Assembly (NCBI RefSeq): GCF_001544575.2
Contig: NZ_FCNY02000019.1
Location: forward strand, 62,001-126,000
From: Caballeronia cordobensis
GTDB lineage: Bacteria; Pseudomonadota; Gammaproteobacteria; Burkholderiales; Burkholderiaceae
Direction: 5' to 3'
Length of the DNA stretch: 64,000 nt
The position numbers and the translations under genes are program-made. Below, piece after piece: positions 7,839-18,191 of this stretch (the stretch's first letter is position 1; each line of letters opens with the position of its first letter). A model generated the notes under the pieces. The model was not told the origin of the DNA and made no database searches. It was given only the letters and a program-made list of their open reading frames with translations.

Positions 7839-9236
7839 ATGCCGCTCGCCGTCAAAGCTTTCATCGCCCCTCTCATCGTCGCGTGCGCGATGTTCATGGA
7901 AAGCGTCGACGCGAATGTGATCGTCACCGCGATTCCCGAAATGGCGCGCGCCTTCGGACGCGATCCCGTTACGTTGAAGGTTGCGGTCACGAGCTACGTG
8001 CTCGGGCTCGGCGTCTTCATTCCGATCTGCGGCTGGGTCGCCGACCGTTTCGGCGCACGCGCCGTATTCCGCGCGGCCATCGGCGTGTTCGTCGTCGGCT
8101 CGCTGCTCTGCGCGGCATCGACATCGCTCGGACCGTTCACCGTCGCGCGCTTCATTCAGGGTGTCGGCGGCGCGATGATGGTGCCCGTCGGCCGCATCAT
8201 CATCTTTCGCTCGGTGCGCCGCTCGGAGTTCATTCGCGCGATGAACTATCTCTCCGTGCCCGCAATGCTCGGACCCGCGGTCGGGCCGCTGCTCGGCGGC
8301 TTCATCACGACCTATCTGCACTGGCGCCTGATCTTCTTCATCAACATCCCGATCGGCATCATCGGCATCTATCTGACCAACCGCTACATCGCCAACTCGC
8401 ACGAGGAACATCCGGGCCGGCTCGACTGGTTCGGCTTTTTCCTCTCGGCGGGCGCGGGCGTGCTGCTCTTGCTCGGGCTCTCGCTCGTCGGCGGCGAACT
8501 GATTCCGCAAGGCACCGCCTACGCGATGTGCGCCGCCGGCGCGCTGATGGTCGTGCTGTACTGCGTGCACGCGCGGCGCGCGGAAAAGCCGCTGCTCGAT
8601 TTGCGCTTCTTCCGTGTGCCGACCTTCCAGGCGAGCGTGCTGGGCGGCTCGATGTTTCGCATCGGGCTCGGCGCGGTGCCGTTTCTTCTGCCGCTCGCGC
8701 TGCAGGAAGGCCTCGGCATGACCGCGTTCAAGTCCGGCGCGATTACCTGCGCGTCCGCGTTCGGCGGCATGTTCATGCGCTCGCTCGCATCGCGCGTGCT
8801 GCATCGCTTCGGCTTCCGGCAGACGCTCTTCTACAACGCGGCGCTGTCGGGCATCGCCATCGCGGCGTGCGGCGCGTTCTTTCCCGGCACGCCGACGTGG
8901 GTGATCTGGGCTGTCGTGCTGCTCGGCGGCTTCTTTCCCGCGTTGCAGTTCACGAGCCTCAATTCGCTCGCGTATGCGGAGATCGAAACACGCGATGTTG
9001 GCCGTGCGACCAGTCTCGCGAGCTTTGTGCAGCAGGTGTCGCTGGGGCTTGGCGTGACCGTCGCGGGGATCACGCTCGAACTCTCGCAATATCTGAACGG
9101 TCATGCGAGTGTGCAATGGTCGGATTTCTGGCCTGCGTTTGTTGTTGTTGGGTTTTTCTCGTTTCTTTCCATGCCGATTACGGCGCGGCTGGCGCATGAT
9201 GCGGGGACTGAGATTTCGCGTGGCACGCGGGGGTGA
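7839..9236 (+). CDS. MFS transporter of the DHA2 (14-helix) type
   Basis: A 465-residue inner-membrane secondary transporter. Hydrophobic segments span the whole length in the pattern of the 14-TMS drug:H+ antiporter-2 family (EmrB/QacA type). Motif A is present as GWVADRFGAR after helix 2, and the helix-5 motif C region appears as MLGPAVGPLLGGFI. The substrate cannot be assigned; multidrug or metabolite efflux is typical of the family. No membrane-fusion partner or regulator gene adjoins it, so it is probably transcribed alone. Downstream is the large inverted repeat at 9291-9826. Confidence 0.88.
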   Translation: MPLAVKAFIAPLIVACAMFMESVDANVIVTAIPEMARAFGRDPVTLKVAVTSYVLGLGVFIPICGWVADRFGARAVFRAAIGVFVVGSLLCAASTSLGPFTVARFIQGVGGAMMVPVGRIIIFRSVRRSEFIRAMNYLSVPAMLGPAVGPLLGGFITTYLHWRLIFFINIPIGIIGIYLTNRYIANSHEEHPGRLDWFGFFLSAGAGVLLLLGLSLVGGELIPQGTAYAMCAAGALMVVLYCVHARRAEKPLLDLRFFRVPTFQASVLGGSMFRIGLGAVPFLLPLALQEGLGMTAFKSGAITCASAFGGMFMRSLASRVLHRFGFRQTLFYNAALSGIAIAACGAFFPGTPTWVIWAVVLLGGFFPALQFTSLNSLAYAEIETRDVGRATSLASFVQQVSLGLGVTVAGITLELSQYLNGHASVQWSDFWPAFVVVGFFSFLSMPITARLAHDAGTEISRGTRG

Positions 9237-9290
9237 GGATTGTTCGCTGCCTTCTTGCTTCTGCTGGCTTCTTGCCCCTTGCTCAGTAAC

Positions 9291-9469
9291 CGCCTCCCCG
9301 GCGGAGGGGTAACTTTCTTTGCTGCTGCAAAGAAAGTCACCAAAGAAAGCAGCTTTGTCACCGCCCGCGGTCACACGCACGTTGGCCACTCTTCTCCTCG
9401 GGGAACGGCCCTCGCCTAAAGAGTGCCCCCATAGGCCCAATCGGGCCTGGATCGCGCACGGTCCGTCAC
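9291..9469 (+). repeat. Intergenic repeat, arm 1 of a large inverted repeat
   Basis: About 180 bp whose reverse complement recurs at 9651-9826. The outer ~120 bp are nearly identical in both arms; the inner part is more diverged but still recognisable (GCGCACGGTC near the inner end of each). Near its outer end it holds an 11-bp perfect hairpin (ACTTTCTTTGC, loop TGCT, GCAAAGAAAGT) followed by more copies of CAAAGAAAG. From memory, such CTTTCTTTGC/GCAAAGAAAG elements are common dispersed intergenic repeats in Burkholderia-group genomes. Confidence 0.75.
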
Positions 9470-9650
9470 ATCGCACCACACCACAAACTGGTACAGCCAT
9501 TTCAAGCTCCGGCCCGCTTCGCGGCCGACCGGCTTATCGGGTTTGCGAGTGCACTCGTGCTCGTTGGTTTCCCTCGCATACCCAGCGGCAGCGCGTAGCG
9601 CTGTGCCGAAGCTATTTCGTGCTGAACCAGCGTGTTCGAAGTTATGGCGA
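9470..9650. other. Spacer between the inverted-repeat arms
   Basis: About 180 bp of unique sequence between the two repeat arms, in the convergent gap between the MFS gene (+) and nrdA (-). Open frames here are short, lack ribosome-binding sites and match no family I recognise. No transposase remnant is visible. Confidence 0.5.
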
Positions 9651-9826
9651 GTCAGACCGTGCGCGGTCCAAGCCCGGCTGATTCTTGAGGGCGACACTTA
9701 GACGAGTGCCGTTCCCCGAGGAGAAGAGTGGCCAAACTGCGTGTGACCGCCGGCGGTGAGAAGCTGCTTTCTTTGGTGACTTTCTTTGCAGCAGCAAAGA
9801 AAGTTACCCCCGCCCCGGGGAGGGGC
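9651..9826 (-). repeat. Intergenic repeat, arm 2 of a large inverted repeat
   Basis: Reverse-complement copy of arm 1 (9291-9469), including the same hairpin with loop AGCA on the plus strand. Together the arms could fold any read-through RNA from either flanking gene into a very long hairpin, which fits a role as a bidirectional barrier between convergent genes. There is no classic T-run terminator in the gap. Confidence 0.75.
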
Positions 9827-9946
9827 AGCGCCAATAGACCACCAAGAAAACGGGATCCAGCGAAAAAAAAAGCAAAACGGACCGACACCGAAAGCAAGCA
9901 CAACCCTGCCCCGATACCGGCCCGCTCCGACTAACTCAGTCGAACC

Positions 9947-12952
<3,006 letters not shown>

Positions 12953-13341
12953 GTGCAAAACTCCTGGTGTTCGAATGGTGCGGATGGTCCGCGGATTTAT
13001 CACTTATGCCGCGCTTCGCGAGAACTTCACGACGCTCGCGCGGTGTTTTGGCGGTATAGCCGGGCTGTGAATGCAGCAGGCCAGATAACACGAATCGCGG
13101 CGCTTACGGCCCGCATTGTTCTTGGCGTCTCATGCGGTGCCCGCGTTGGCGCGCGGTGTCGGTCGACGCAACTCGCGCTCGCTTGCTTGCCTTTTCACGG
13201 TGCTGCTCGCTGGCGCCCGATGCGCCCGGCGCCCCTCCCTCGCTGAGAGAACCGCCTCGCGCATCGCCCCGGGCCAGCCAAACTTCTTCTACGCCGGAAA
13301 GCCGACGGCGCCGGCTCTACTGAGCGGGCGCCGCCACAACA
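12953..13341 (-). other. nrdA leader region
   Basis: About 390 bp between the nrdA start codon and the NrdR-like boxes; if the promoter at 13379-13406 is used, this is a 5' untranslated region of about 420 nt. Apart from the ribosome-binding site (AGGAG, just upstream of 12952) I see no gene with a plausible start. An Ala/Arg-rich shadow frame on the plus strand is rejected. Confidence 0.45.
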
Positions 13342-13388
13342 ACACAAGATCTAGTGCCAAGTACGTCTTTCGGCACCAAGTATAGTGG
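13342..13388 (-). promoter_or_regulatory. Tandem NrdR-box-like sites at the nrdA promoter
   Basis: ACACAAGATCTAGTGC at 13342-13357 matches 13 of 16 positions of the NrdR consensus ACACWATATATWGTGT, and GCACCAAGTATAGTGG at 13373-13388 matches 11 of 16. The starts are 31 bp apart, the same spacing as at nrdB. The second site covers the -10 hexamer of the nrdA promoter, so bound NrdR should block RNA polymerase. Confidence 0.7.
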
Positions 13389-13406
13389 ACATCCGCGCAG
13401 TCTCAA
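13379..13406 (-). promoter_or_regulatory. nrdA promoter (sigma-70 type)
   Basis: On the minus strand: -35 TTGAGA (13401-13406), 16-bp spacer, -10 TATACT (13379-13384). Both hexamers match the consensus at 5 of 6 positions. The -10 lies inside an NrdR-like box. Confidence 0.65.
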
Positions 13407-13521
13407 AAAGTTTTATTTGCCTTCGACATGCCGCTGCGGGGTTGACTTTTGCTATGGCGAAGCACGACAAGGCCTCCCGCGCGACCCTGTTGCGCCGCAG
13501 CGAGAAAGACCTTACGCGGCG

Positions 13522-14124
13522 TCAGATGTTGGACAGAAAGGGGAAGAACGACGGCGGCAACGCGCTGTCATGACGCAGGCGCTGCCAGTCGAAGTGGGGG
13601 CCCGGATCGGTCTTGCGGCCGGGCGCGATATCGGAATGACCGGCCACCGCATCGATCGGATAGCGCTTCACGATGATGCGCGCCAGCCGCGTGAGCGCTG
13701 CGTATTGCGCGTCCTCGAACGGCAGGCGGTCGCTGCCTTCGAGCTCGATGCCGATCGAGAAATCGTTGCAGCGCTCGCGTCCGCAGAACGACGAGACGCC
13801 CGCGTGCCACGCGCGTTCGTCGCAGGAAACGAATTGCCGGATTTCGCCGTCGCGGCGGATCACGAAGTGCGCCGACACACGCATGCCGCGCAACTGATCG
13901 AAGTACGGATGCGCGTCGTGATCGAGCGTGTTGAGGAAGAACTCGGCGATCGCGTCGGTCGTGAAATCGTCGGGCGGCAGGCTGATGTTGTGCACGACGA
14001 TGAGCGTCGGCACCGCGCCGTCCGGACGCGCCTCGAAGTTCGGCGACGGCAGGCGCGTCGCGTCCGTGAGCCAGCCTTGCGCGTCGATGTGCGGATCGCG
14101 CTTCGATGCGGCGTGAGCGTTCAT
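13522..14124 (-). CDS. ampD: 1,6-anhydro-N-acetylmuramyl-L-alanine amidase AmpD
   Basis: Cytoplasmic zinc amidase of peptidoglycan recycling. It removes the peptide from anhydro-muropeptides and so lowers the inducer of AmpR-type beta-lactamase control. It has 200 residues, amidase_2 fold. Zinc-ligand histidines are visible in LIVVHNISLP (His near residue 45) and AGHSDIAPGRKTDPG (His near residue 163, with the conserved Lys and Asp). ATG 14124 is chosen because it overlaps the stop codon of the upstream gene (ATGA) and gives the family N-terminus; the frame is open much further upstream. Cotranscribed with the PP0621-type gene. Confidence 0.93.
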   Translation of the reverse strand: MNAHAASKRDPHIDAQGWLTDATRLPSPNFEARPDGAVPTLIVVHNISLPPDDFTTDAIAEFFLNTLDHDAHPYFDQLRGMRVSAHFVIRRDGEIRQFVSCDERAWHAGVSSFCGRERCNDFSIGIELEGSDRLPFEDAQYAALTRLARIIVKRYPIDAVAGHSDIAPGRKTDPGPHFDWQRLRHDSALPPSFFPFLSNI

Positions 14125-14456
14125 CGCGCGTCGCGGCCAGTCGGACGGGCCGCGTAATGGCGCGCGTGATCGGCGCAACAGAAGCGCTCGCCCGCGACGA
14201 CGATCGATTCGCTGCGCGGCGTATGCACGCCGCATTGCGCGCAGCGGATGAGCGGATCGGTGAGTTGCGGTGCATCGTGCGGCGCGGCGCCGTTGCCGTT
14301 GCCGTTTCTCGTCCGGCGCGCGCCGAACGCGCCGCCGGCACTCGCCCCGCCCGCTTGGGCGTCGCCTTGCTGCGCGCGTTCGTTCGCGCGGCGCAGTTTC
14401 TTCAGGAGCCATTGGCACACGAAGAAGAGGACGATCAGGAAGATGAAATTTCGCAT
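14121..14456 (-). CDS. PP0621 family small membrane-anchored protein
   Basis: 111 residues. An N-terminal membrane helix (MRNFIFLIVLFFVCQWLL) is followed by a basic, Gly/Asn-rich linker and a C-terminal treble-clef-like cysteine pattern (CAQCGVHTPRSE ... FCCADHARHY) that probably binds zinc. No function is established for the family. The stop overlaps the ampD start (ATGA), and the CcsA-like gene ends 38 bp upstream, so the three form an operon. Confidence 0.85.
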   Translation of the reverse strand: MRNFIFLIVLFFVCQWLLKKLRRANERAQQGDAQAGGASAGGAFGARRTRNGNGNGAAPHDAPQLTDPLIRCAQCGVHTPRSESIVVAGERFCCADHARHYAARPTGRDAR

Positions 14457-14494
14457 CGATTCAAATGCCGGTAAAGAGTGCGCGCTTCCTGCGC

Positions 14495-15403
14495 TCAGAC
14501 GACCGCGCGATGCAGCAGCACTTCGAACACGAAGCGGCTGCCGACATACGCGAGCAGCAGCGCGGCGAACGAAGCGAGCACCCAGCGCAACGCGGCGCGT
14601 CCGCGCCATCCGGAAATGCGGCGGGCGGTGAGCAACGCGCCGAACATCAGCCAGGAGACGAAGGCGAACACGGTTTTGTGATCGAGACGCAACGCGCGAT
14701 CGACCAGTTGTTCGTTGAACGCGATGCCCGACACGAGCGTGAGCGTGAGCAGCACGAAGCCCGCCGCGATCAGACGGAACAGCAGTTTTTCGAGTGTCAG
14801 GAGCGGCGGCAGCGTGTCGAGCCAGCTCGCGAGCCAGCCGTTGCCGGCGTGACGCGTCGCCATGCCGCGCATGCGCTGCAGGCGGCGTTCGAGCATCAAC
14901 ATGAGCACCGCGTGCAGCGCGGCGATCGCGAAGAGCCCGTACGCGATGTTCGCGATCAGGAAATGCAGCTTGAACATCGGCGCGGCGGAATACGACAGCA
15001 CGCGCACGCCGCCGAAAAGAAGCGGCAGGAGCGACGCGATGCACGCGAGCGGCAGCACGAGCAGGCGCAAGCCGTCGAGCGGGAAGAAGAAGCTCTCGAT
15101 CCAGTAGATGCCCGCGCCGAGCCAGAACATCGCGGAGAGCGCGAACGCGAAGCCGAAGACCATCGCGTTCTGGGGAAAGATCGTGGCGTGCAGCAGCAGG
15201 CCGTGCACGAGCAGCGCTACTAATAATAGAGCGCGGCCCAGGTTGCCCATGTCGGCCGGTTTCCTGGGCGCGGCGGCCGGCGCGATGCCCGTGGGCACGC
15301 CGGCCAGCGCCGGCTCCACGGCCGTGTGGCGATGCGCGCGCCAGCCCGCCACGGCGAGTCCGCCGTAGAGAAGCGCAGTGAGGGCATACAGTACAATATC
15401 CAT
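14495..15403 (-). CDS. CcsA/YpjD-like inner-membrane cytochrome c assembly-type protein
   Basis: 302 residues with about eight membrane helices. It belongs to the cytochrome C assembly family (CcsA/CcmC/HemX superfamily), in the ypjD/corE subgroup that commonly lies upstream of ffh. Conserved histidines occur in the membrane segments (FKLHFLIANIAYG and LRLDHKTVFAFVSW), as in haem-handling relatives. A real haem role is not proven for this subgroup; some members have been linked to metal-ion resistance. ATG 15403 is the first good start, divergent from ffh (starts 111 bp apart), so the two promoters share this gap. Confidence 0.85.
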   Translation of the reverse strand: MDIVLYALTALLYGGLAVAGWRAHRHTAVEPALAGVPTGIAPAAAPRKPADMGNLGRALLLVALLVHGLLLHATIFPQNAMVFGFAFALSAMFWLGAGIYWIESFFFPLDGLRLLVLPLACIASLLPLLFGGVRVLSYSAAPMFKLHFLIANIAYGLFAIAALHAVLMLMLERRLQRMRGMATRHAGNGWLASWLDTLPPLLTLEKLLFRLIAAGFVLLTLTLVSGIAFNEQLVDRALRLDHKTVFAFVSWLMFGALLTARRISGWRGRAALRWVLASFAALLLAYVGSRFVFEVLLHRAVV

Positions 15404-15513
15404 GTTCGAAGTTTACACTAGGCCCTTGATCCACGACGTTTTCCCCCTTGCGCCAGCGCGGGGCGGCAGGACGTTTCGCGTCGAAAAAGGGCCGCATTCT
15501 CTACCGTTTCCCC

Positions 15514-16881
15514 ATGCTCGATAACCTGACTCAACGGATGGCGCGCGTCGTCAAGACGCTGCGCGGCGAGGCTCGGCTCACCGAGGCCAACACGCAAGAG
15601 ATGTTGCGGGAAGTGCGCCTCGCGCTGCTCGAAGCGGACGTGGCGCTGCCCGTCGTGCGCGAGTTCATCGCGAAGGTGAAGGAAAAGGCGCTCGGCGAGG
15701 AAGTGCTGTCGAGCCTCTCGCCGGGTCAGGCGCTCGTCGGCGTCGTGCAGAAAGAACTGACGGCCGTGATCGGCGGCGATTACGAAGGCAAGGCCGCGGA
15801 ACTGAATCTCGCCGTCGCGCCGCCCGCCGTCATCCTGATGGCCGGCCTGCAGGGCGCGGGTAAAACCACGACCACCGGCAAGCTCGCCAAGCTGCTGCGC
15901 GAGAAGAGCAAGAAGAAGGTGCTCACGGTTTCCGTCGACGTGTATCGCCCCGCCGCGATCCGCCAGTTGCAGACGGTGACGGAGCAGGTCGGCGCGGACT
16001 TCTTCCCGTCCGAGCCGAACCAGAAGCCCGCCGACATCGCCCGCGCGGCGATCGACTGGGCCAAGCGCCACTATCACGACGTCGTGATCGTCGATACGGC
16101 CGGCCGCCTCGGTATCGACGAAGCGATGATGAAGGAAATCAGCGAGCTGCACGGCTTGCTGAAGCCCGCCGAAACGCTCTTCGTCGTCGATGCCATGCTG
16201 GGTCAGGACGCGGTCAACACGGCCAAGGCGTTCAACGACGCGCTGCCGCTCACCGGCGTCGTGCTCACCAAGCTCGACGGCGATTCGCGCGGCGGTGCGG
16301 CGCTCTCCGTGCGTCACGTCACGGGCAAGCCGATCAAGTTCGTCGGCGTCGCCGAAAAGCTGGACGGCCTCGAAGTGTTCCATCCGGACCGCATGGCGAA
16401 CCGGATTCTCGGCATGGGCGACATTCTCGCGCTCGTCGAGGAAGCGCAGCGCGGCGTGGATACCGCGGCCGCGCAAAAGCTCGCCGACAAGGTCAAGAAA
16501 GGCGGCGACTTCGACCTGAACGACTTCAAGGCACAGCTCGCGCAGATGAAGAACATGGGCGGATTGTCGTCGCTCATGGATAAATTGCCGGCACAGTTCC
16601 AGCAGGCGGCGCAAGGCGCGGACATGAACAACGCCGAGAAGCAGATGCGCCGCATGGAAGGCATCATCAACTCCATGACCATCAAGGAGCGCGCGAAGCC
16701 CGAACTCATCAAGGCGGCGCGCAAACGCCGCATCGCCGCGGGCGCGGGCGTGCACGTTCAGGAAGTGAACCGCATGCTCAATCAATACGAGCAGATGCGC
16801 GGCATGATGAAGAAGCTGAAGGGCGGCAACCTTCAGAAAATGATGCGCGGCATGAAGGGCATGCTGCCCGGCATGCGCTGA
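15514..16881 (+). CDS. ffh: Signal recognition particle protein Ffh
   Basis: GTPase that with 4.5S RNA binds signal sequences of inner-membrane proteins and delivers ribosomes to FtsY/SecYEG. 455 residues: an N domain (1-100), a G domain with P-loop GLQGAGKTTT at 111-120, DTAGR and TKLDGDSRGG, and a Met-rich M domain from about 330, ending in repeated GMM/KMMRGMKGMLPGMR. ATG 15514 gives the family start MLDNLTQRM; the upstream in-frame extension to 15448 has no support. Confidence 0.96.
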   Translation: MLDNLTQRMARVVKTLRGEARLTEANTQEMLREVRLALLEADVALPVVREFIAKVKEKALGEEVLSSLSPGQALVGVVQKELTAVIGGDYEGKAAELNLAVAPPAVILMAGLQGAGKTTTTGKLAKLLREKSKKKVLTVSVDVYRPAAIRQLQTVTEQVGADFFPSEPNQKPADIARAAIDWAKRHYHDVVIVDTAGRLGIDEAMMKEISELHGLLKPAETLFVVDAMLGQDAVNTAKAFNDALPLTGVVLTKLDGDSRGGAALSVRHVTGKPIKFVGVAEKLDGLEVFHPDRMANRILGMGDILALVEEAQRGVDTAAAQKLADKVKKGGDFDLNDFKAQLAQMKNMGGLSSLMDKLPAQFQQAAQGADMNNAEKQMRRMEGIINSMTIKERAKPELIKAARKRRIAAGAGVHVQEVNRMLNQYEQMRGMMKKLKGGNLQKMMRGMKGMLPGMR

Positions 16882-16896
16882 ACCGCATTTTTATTG

Positions 16897-16941
16897 AACC
16901 CGCGTTCTCTTCGGGCGTCCGACTCGAACGAAGCGCGGGTT
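16897..16941 (+). terminator. Probable ffh terminator hairpin
   Basis: An 8-bp stem (AACCCGCG at 16897-16904, CGCGGGTT at 16934-16941) with further pairing inside (CGTTC with GAACG). The T run after it is short (TTTAT), so efficiency is uncertain. It lies just after the ffh stop codon. Confidence 0.45.
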
Positions 16942-17005
16942 TATCATATGGCGCACGCCGCCGTTTTTTTCCACACTAAGTAGTCTGCCTTTCCCCGCTT
17001 TCCCT

Positions 17006-17557
17006 ATGAATCGCGAAGAAGCCCTCCATATTTTCAGCCACTCGGAAGAGATCGTGACGGCTGACGAAGTCAACGCATCGATCGGCAAGATGGCCTCGTC
17101 CATCAAGGCGGCGACGCAGGACGACTTCCCGCTCGTACTTTCGGTGATGGGGGGCGCGGCCGTGTTCACGGGCATGCTGCTGCCGCATCTGGATTTCCCG
17201 CTGGAGTTTGATTACATCCACCTGACACGCTATCGCAACGCCATCAAGGGCGGCAGCGAGATGCAGTGGCGCGTGGCGCCGGCGGAATCGGTGAAGGATC
17301 GCGTGGTGCTCGTGCTCGACGACATTCTCGACGAAGGCGAAACGATGGCCGCCATCCGCGACCGCATCATGGCGATGGGCGCGAAGACGTTCCTGTCGGC
17401 GGTGCTGTGCGAGAAGATCATTCCGAAGGCGAAGCCGCTGCGTCCGGATTTCTGTGGATTCGAGGTGCCGGACCGGTATGTTTTCGGATGCGGGATGGAT
17501 GCCAAAGGGTATTGGCGGAATTTGCCGACGATTCGGGCGTTGACCGAAGGGGCGTAA
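17006..17557 (+). CDS. hpt: Hypoxanthine-guanine phosphoribosyltransferase
   Basis: Purine salvage enzyme that transfers ribose-5-phosphate from PRPP to hypoxanthine or guanine. 183 residues. The type I PRTase PRPP-binding loop is VVLVLDDILDEGET at about residues 98-111, and the family start MNREEALHIFSHSEEI is intact. The gene is single, with its own promoter region after ffh and a strong bidirectional terminator right behind it. Confidence 0.92.
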   Translation: MNREEALHIFSHSEEIVTADEVNASIGKMASSIKAATQDDFPLVLSVMGGAAVFTGMLLPHLDFPLEFDYIHLTRYRNAIKGGSEMQWRVAPAESVKDRVVLVLDDILDEGETMAAIRDRIMAMGAKTFLSAVLCEKIIPKAKPLRPDFCGFEVPDRYVFGCGMDAKGYWRNLPTIRALTEGA

Positions 17558-17560
17558 GTC

Positions 17561-17589
17561 AAAAAAAAGCGGCCAACCGGCCGCTTTTT
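17561..17589. terminator. Bidirectional terminator between hpt and marC
   Basis: An 11-bp perfect stem (AAAAAGCGGCC at 17564-17574, GGCCGCTTTTT at 17579-17589) with loop AACC. It has five T on the plus strand and, through the eight A at 17561-17568, a T run on the minus strand. The marC stop codon begins at its edge (17589). Confidence 0.85.
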
Positions 17590-18191
17590 CATTGAAGCTG
17601 ATGCACGAAGGTGCGTATCCCCGTCAAGATCATCTCGACGGAAATCGCGACGAGCACCAAACCCATCAAGCGCTCGAACGCTGTGACGACACGCTCGCCG
17701 AGCCACTGCTGAATCTTTTCCGCAAGAATCAGCACGGTCGCGCAGACGATCATCGTGACCGTGAGCGCGCCGACCCACTCCAGCATCTTGCCGGGCGCTT
17801 GCGAGGTCAGCAGCATCACGGTTGCGAGCGCCGAGGGCCCGGCCAGCGCCGGAATCGCGAGCGGCACGATGAGCGGCTCGCCGCCGCGTGAGTCGCCGCC
17901 CATCGCGCCGTCCGGATGCGGGAAGATCATGCGCAGCGCGATCAGAAACAACACGATCCCGCCAGCGATGCGCAACGACAAATCCGTGAGGTTCATCGCG
18001 CGCAAAAAGCGCTCGCCCGCCATCATGAACACCAGCAGGATTCCGAACGCGATCGCGACTTCCCGAAGGATCACGACGCGGCGCCGCTCCTTCGCGACGC
18101 CGCGCAACGCATTGATGAAGATCGGGATATTGCCGAGCGGATCGGTGATCAGCAGCAGCAGGATCGTCGCCGACAGAAAGTTGTACTGCAT
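17589..18191 (-). CDS. MarC/YhgN family inner-membrane protein
   Basis: A 200-residue integral membrane protein with six predicted helices and the MarC family pattern (LLLITDPLGNIPIFI near the N-terminus, PLAIPALAGPSALATVMLL in the middle). The two related halves suggest an internal duplication. The function is unknown; the family is no longer thought to cause multiple antibiotic resistance. Its ATG overlaps the last base of the proS stop (TAATG), so translation is coupled to proS. Confidence 0.9.
   Translation of the reverse strand: MQYNFLSATILLLLITDPLGNIPIFINALRGVAKERRRVVILREVAIAFGILLVFMMAGERFLRAMNLTDLSLRIAGGIVLFLIALRMIFPHPDGAMGGDSRGGEPLIVPLAIPALAGPSALATVMLLTSQAPGKMLEWVGALTVTMIVCATVLILAEKIQQWLGERVVTAFERLMGLVLVAISVEMILTGIRTFVHQLQ

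Noticed and set aside
7563..9500. A 645-codon minus-strand open frame across the MFS gene and the repeat
   Set aside because: Antisense to the MFS gene and runs through an intergenic repeat and the DUF3820 gene. No recognisable domain.
9470..9650. A transposase or IS remnant between the inverted-repeat arms
   Set aside because: No open frame with DDE-type or other transposase features is visible in the 180-bp spacer.
12953..13341. Longer nrdA start at 13003 and short frames in the leader
   Set aside because: The AGGAG site 8 nt before 12952 and the normal N-terminal sequence favour 12952. The upstream frames are Ala/Arg-rich shadows.
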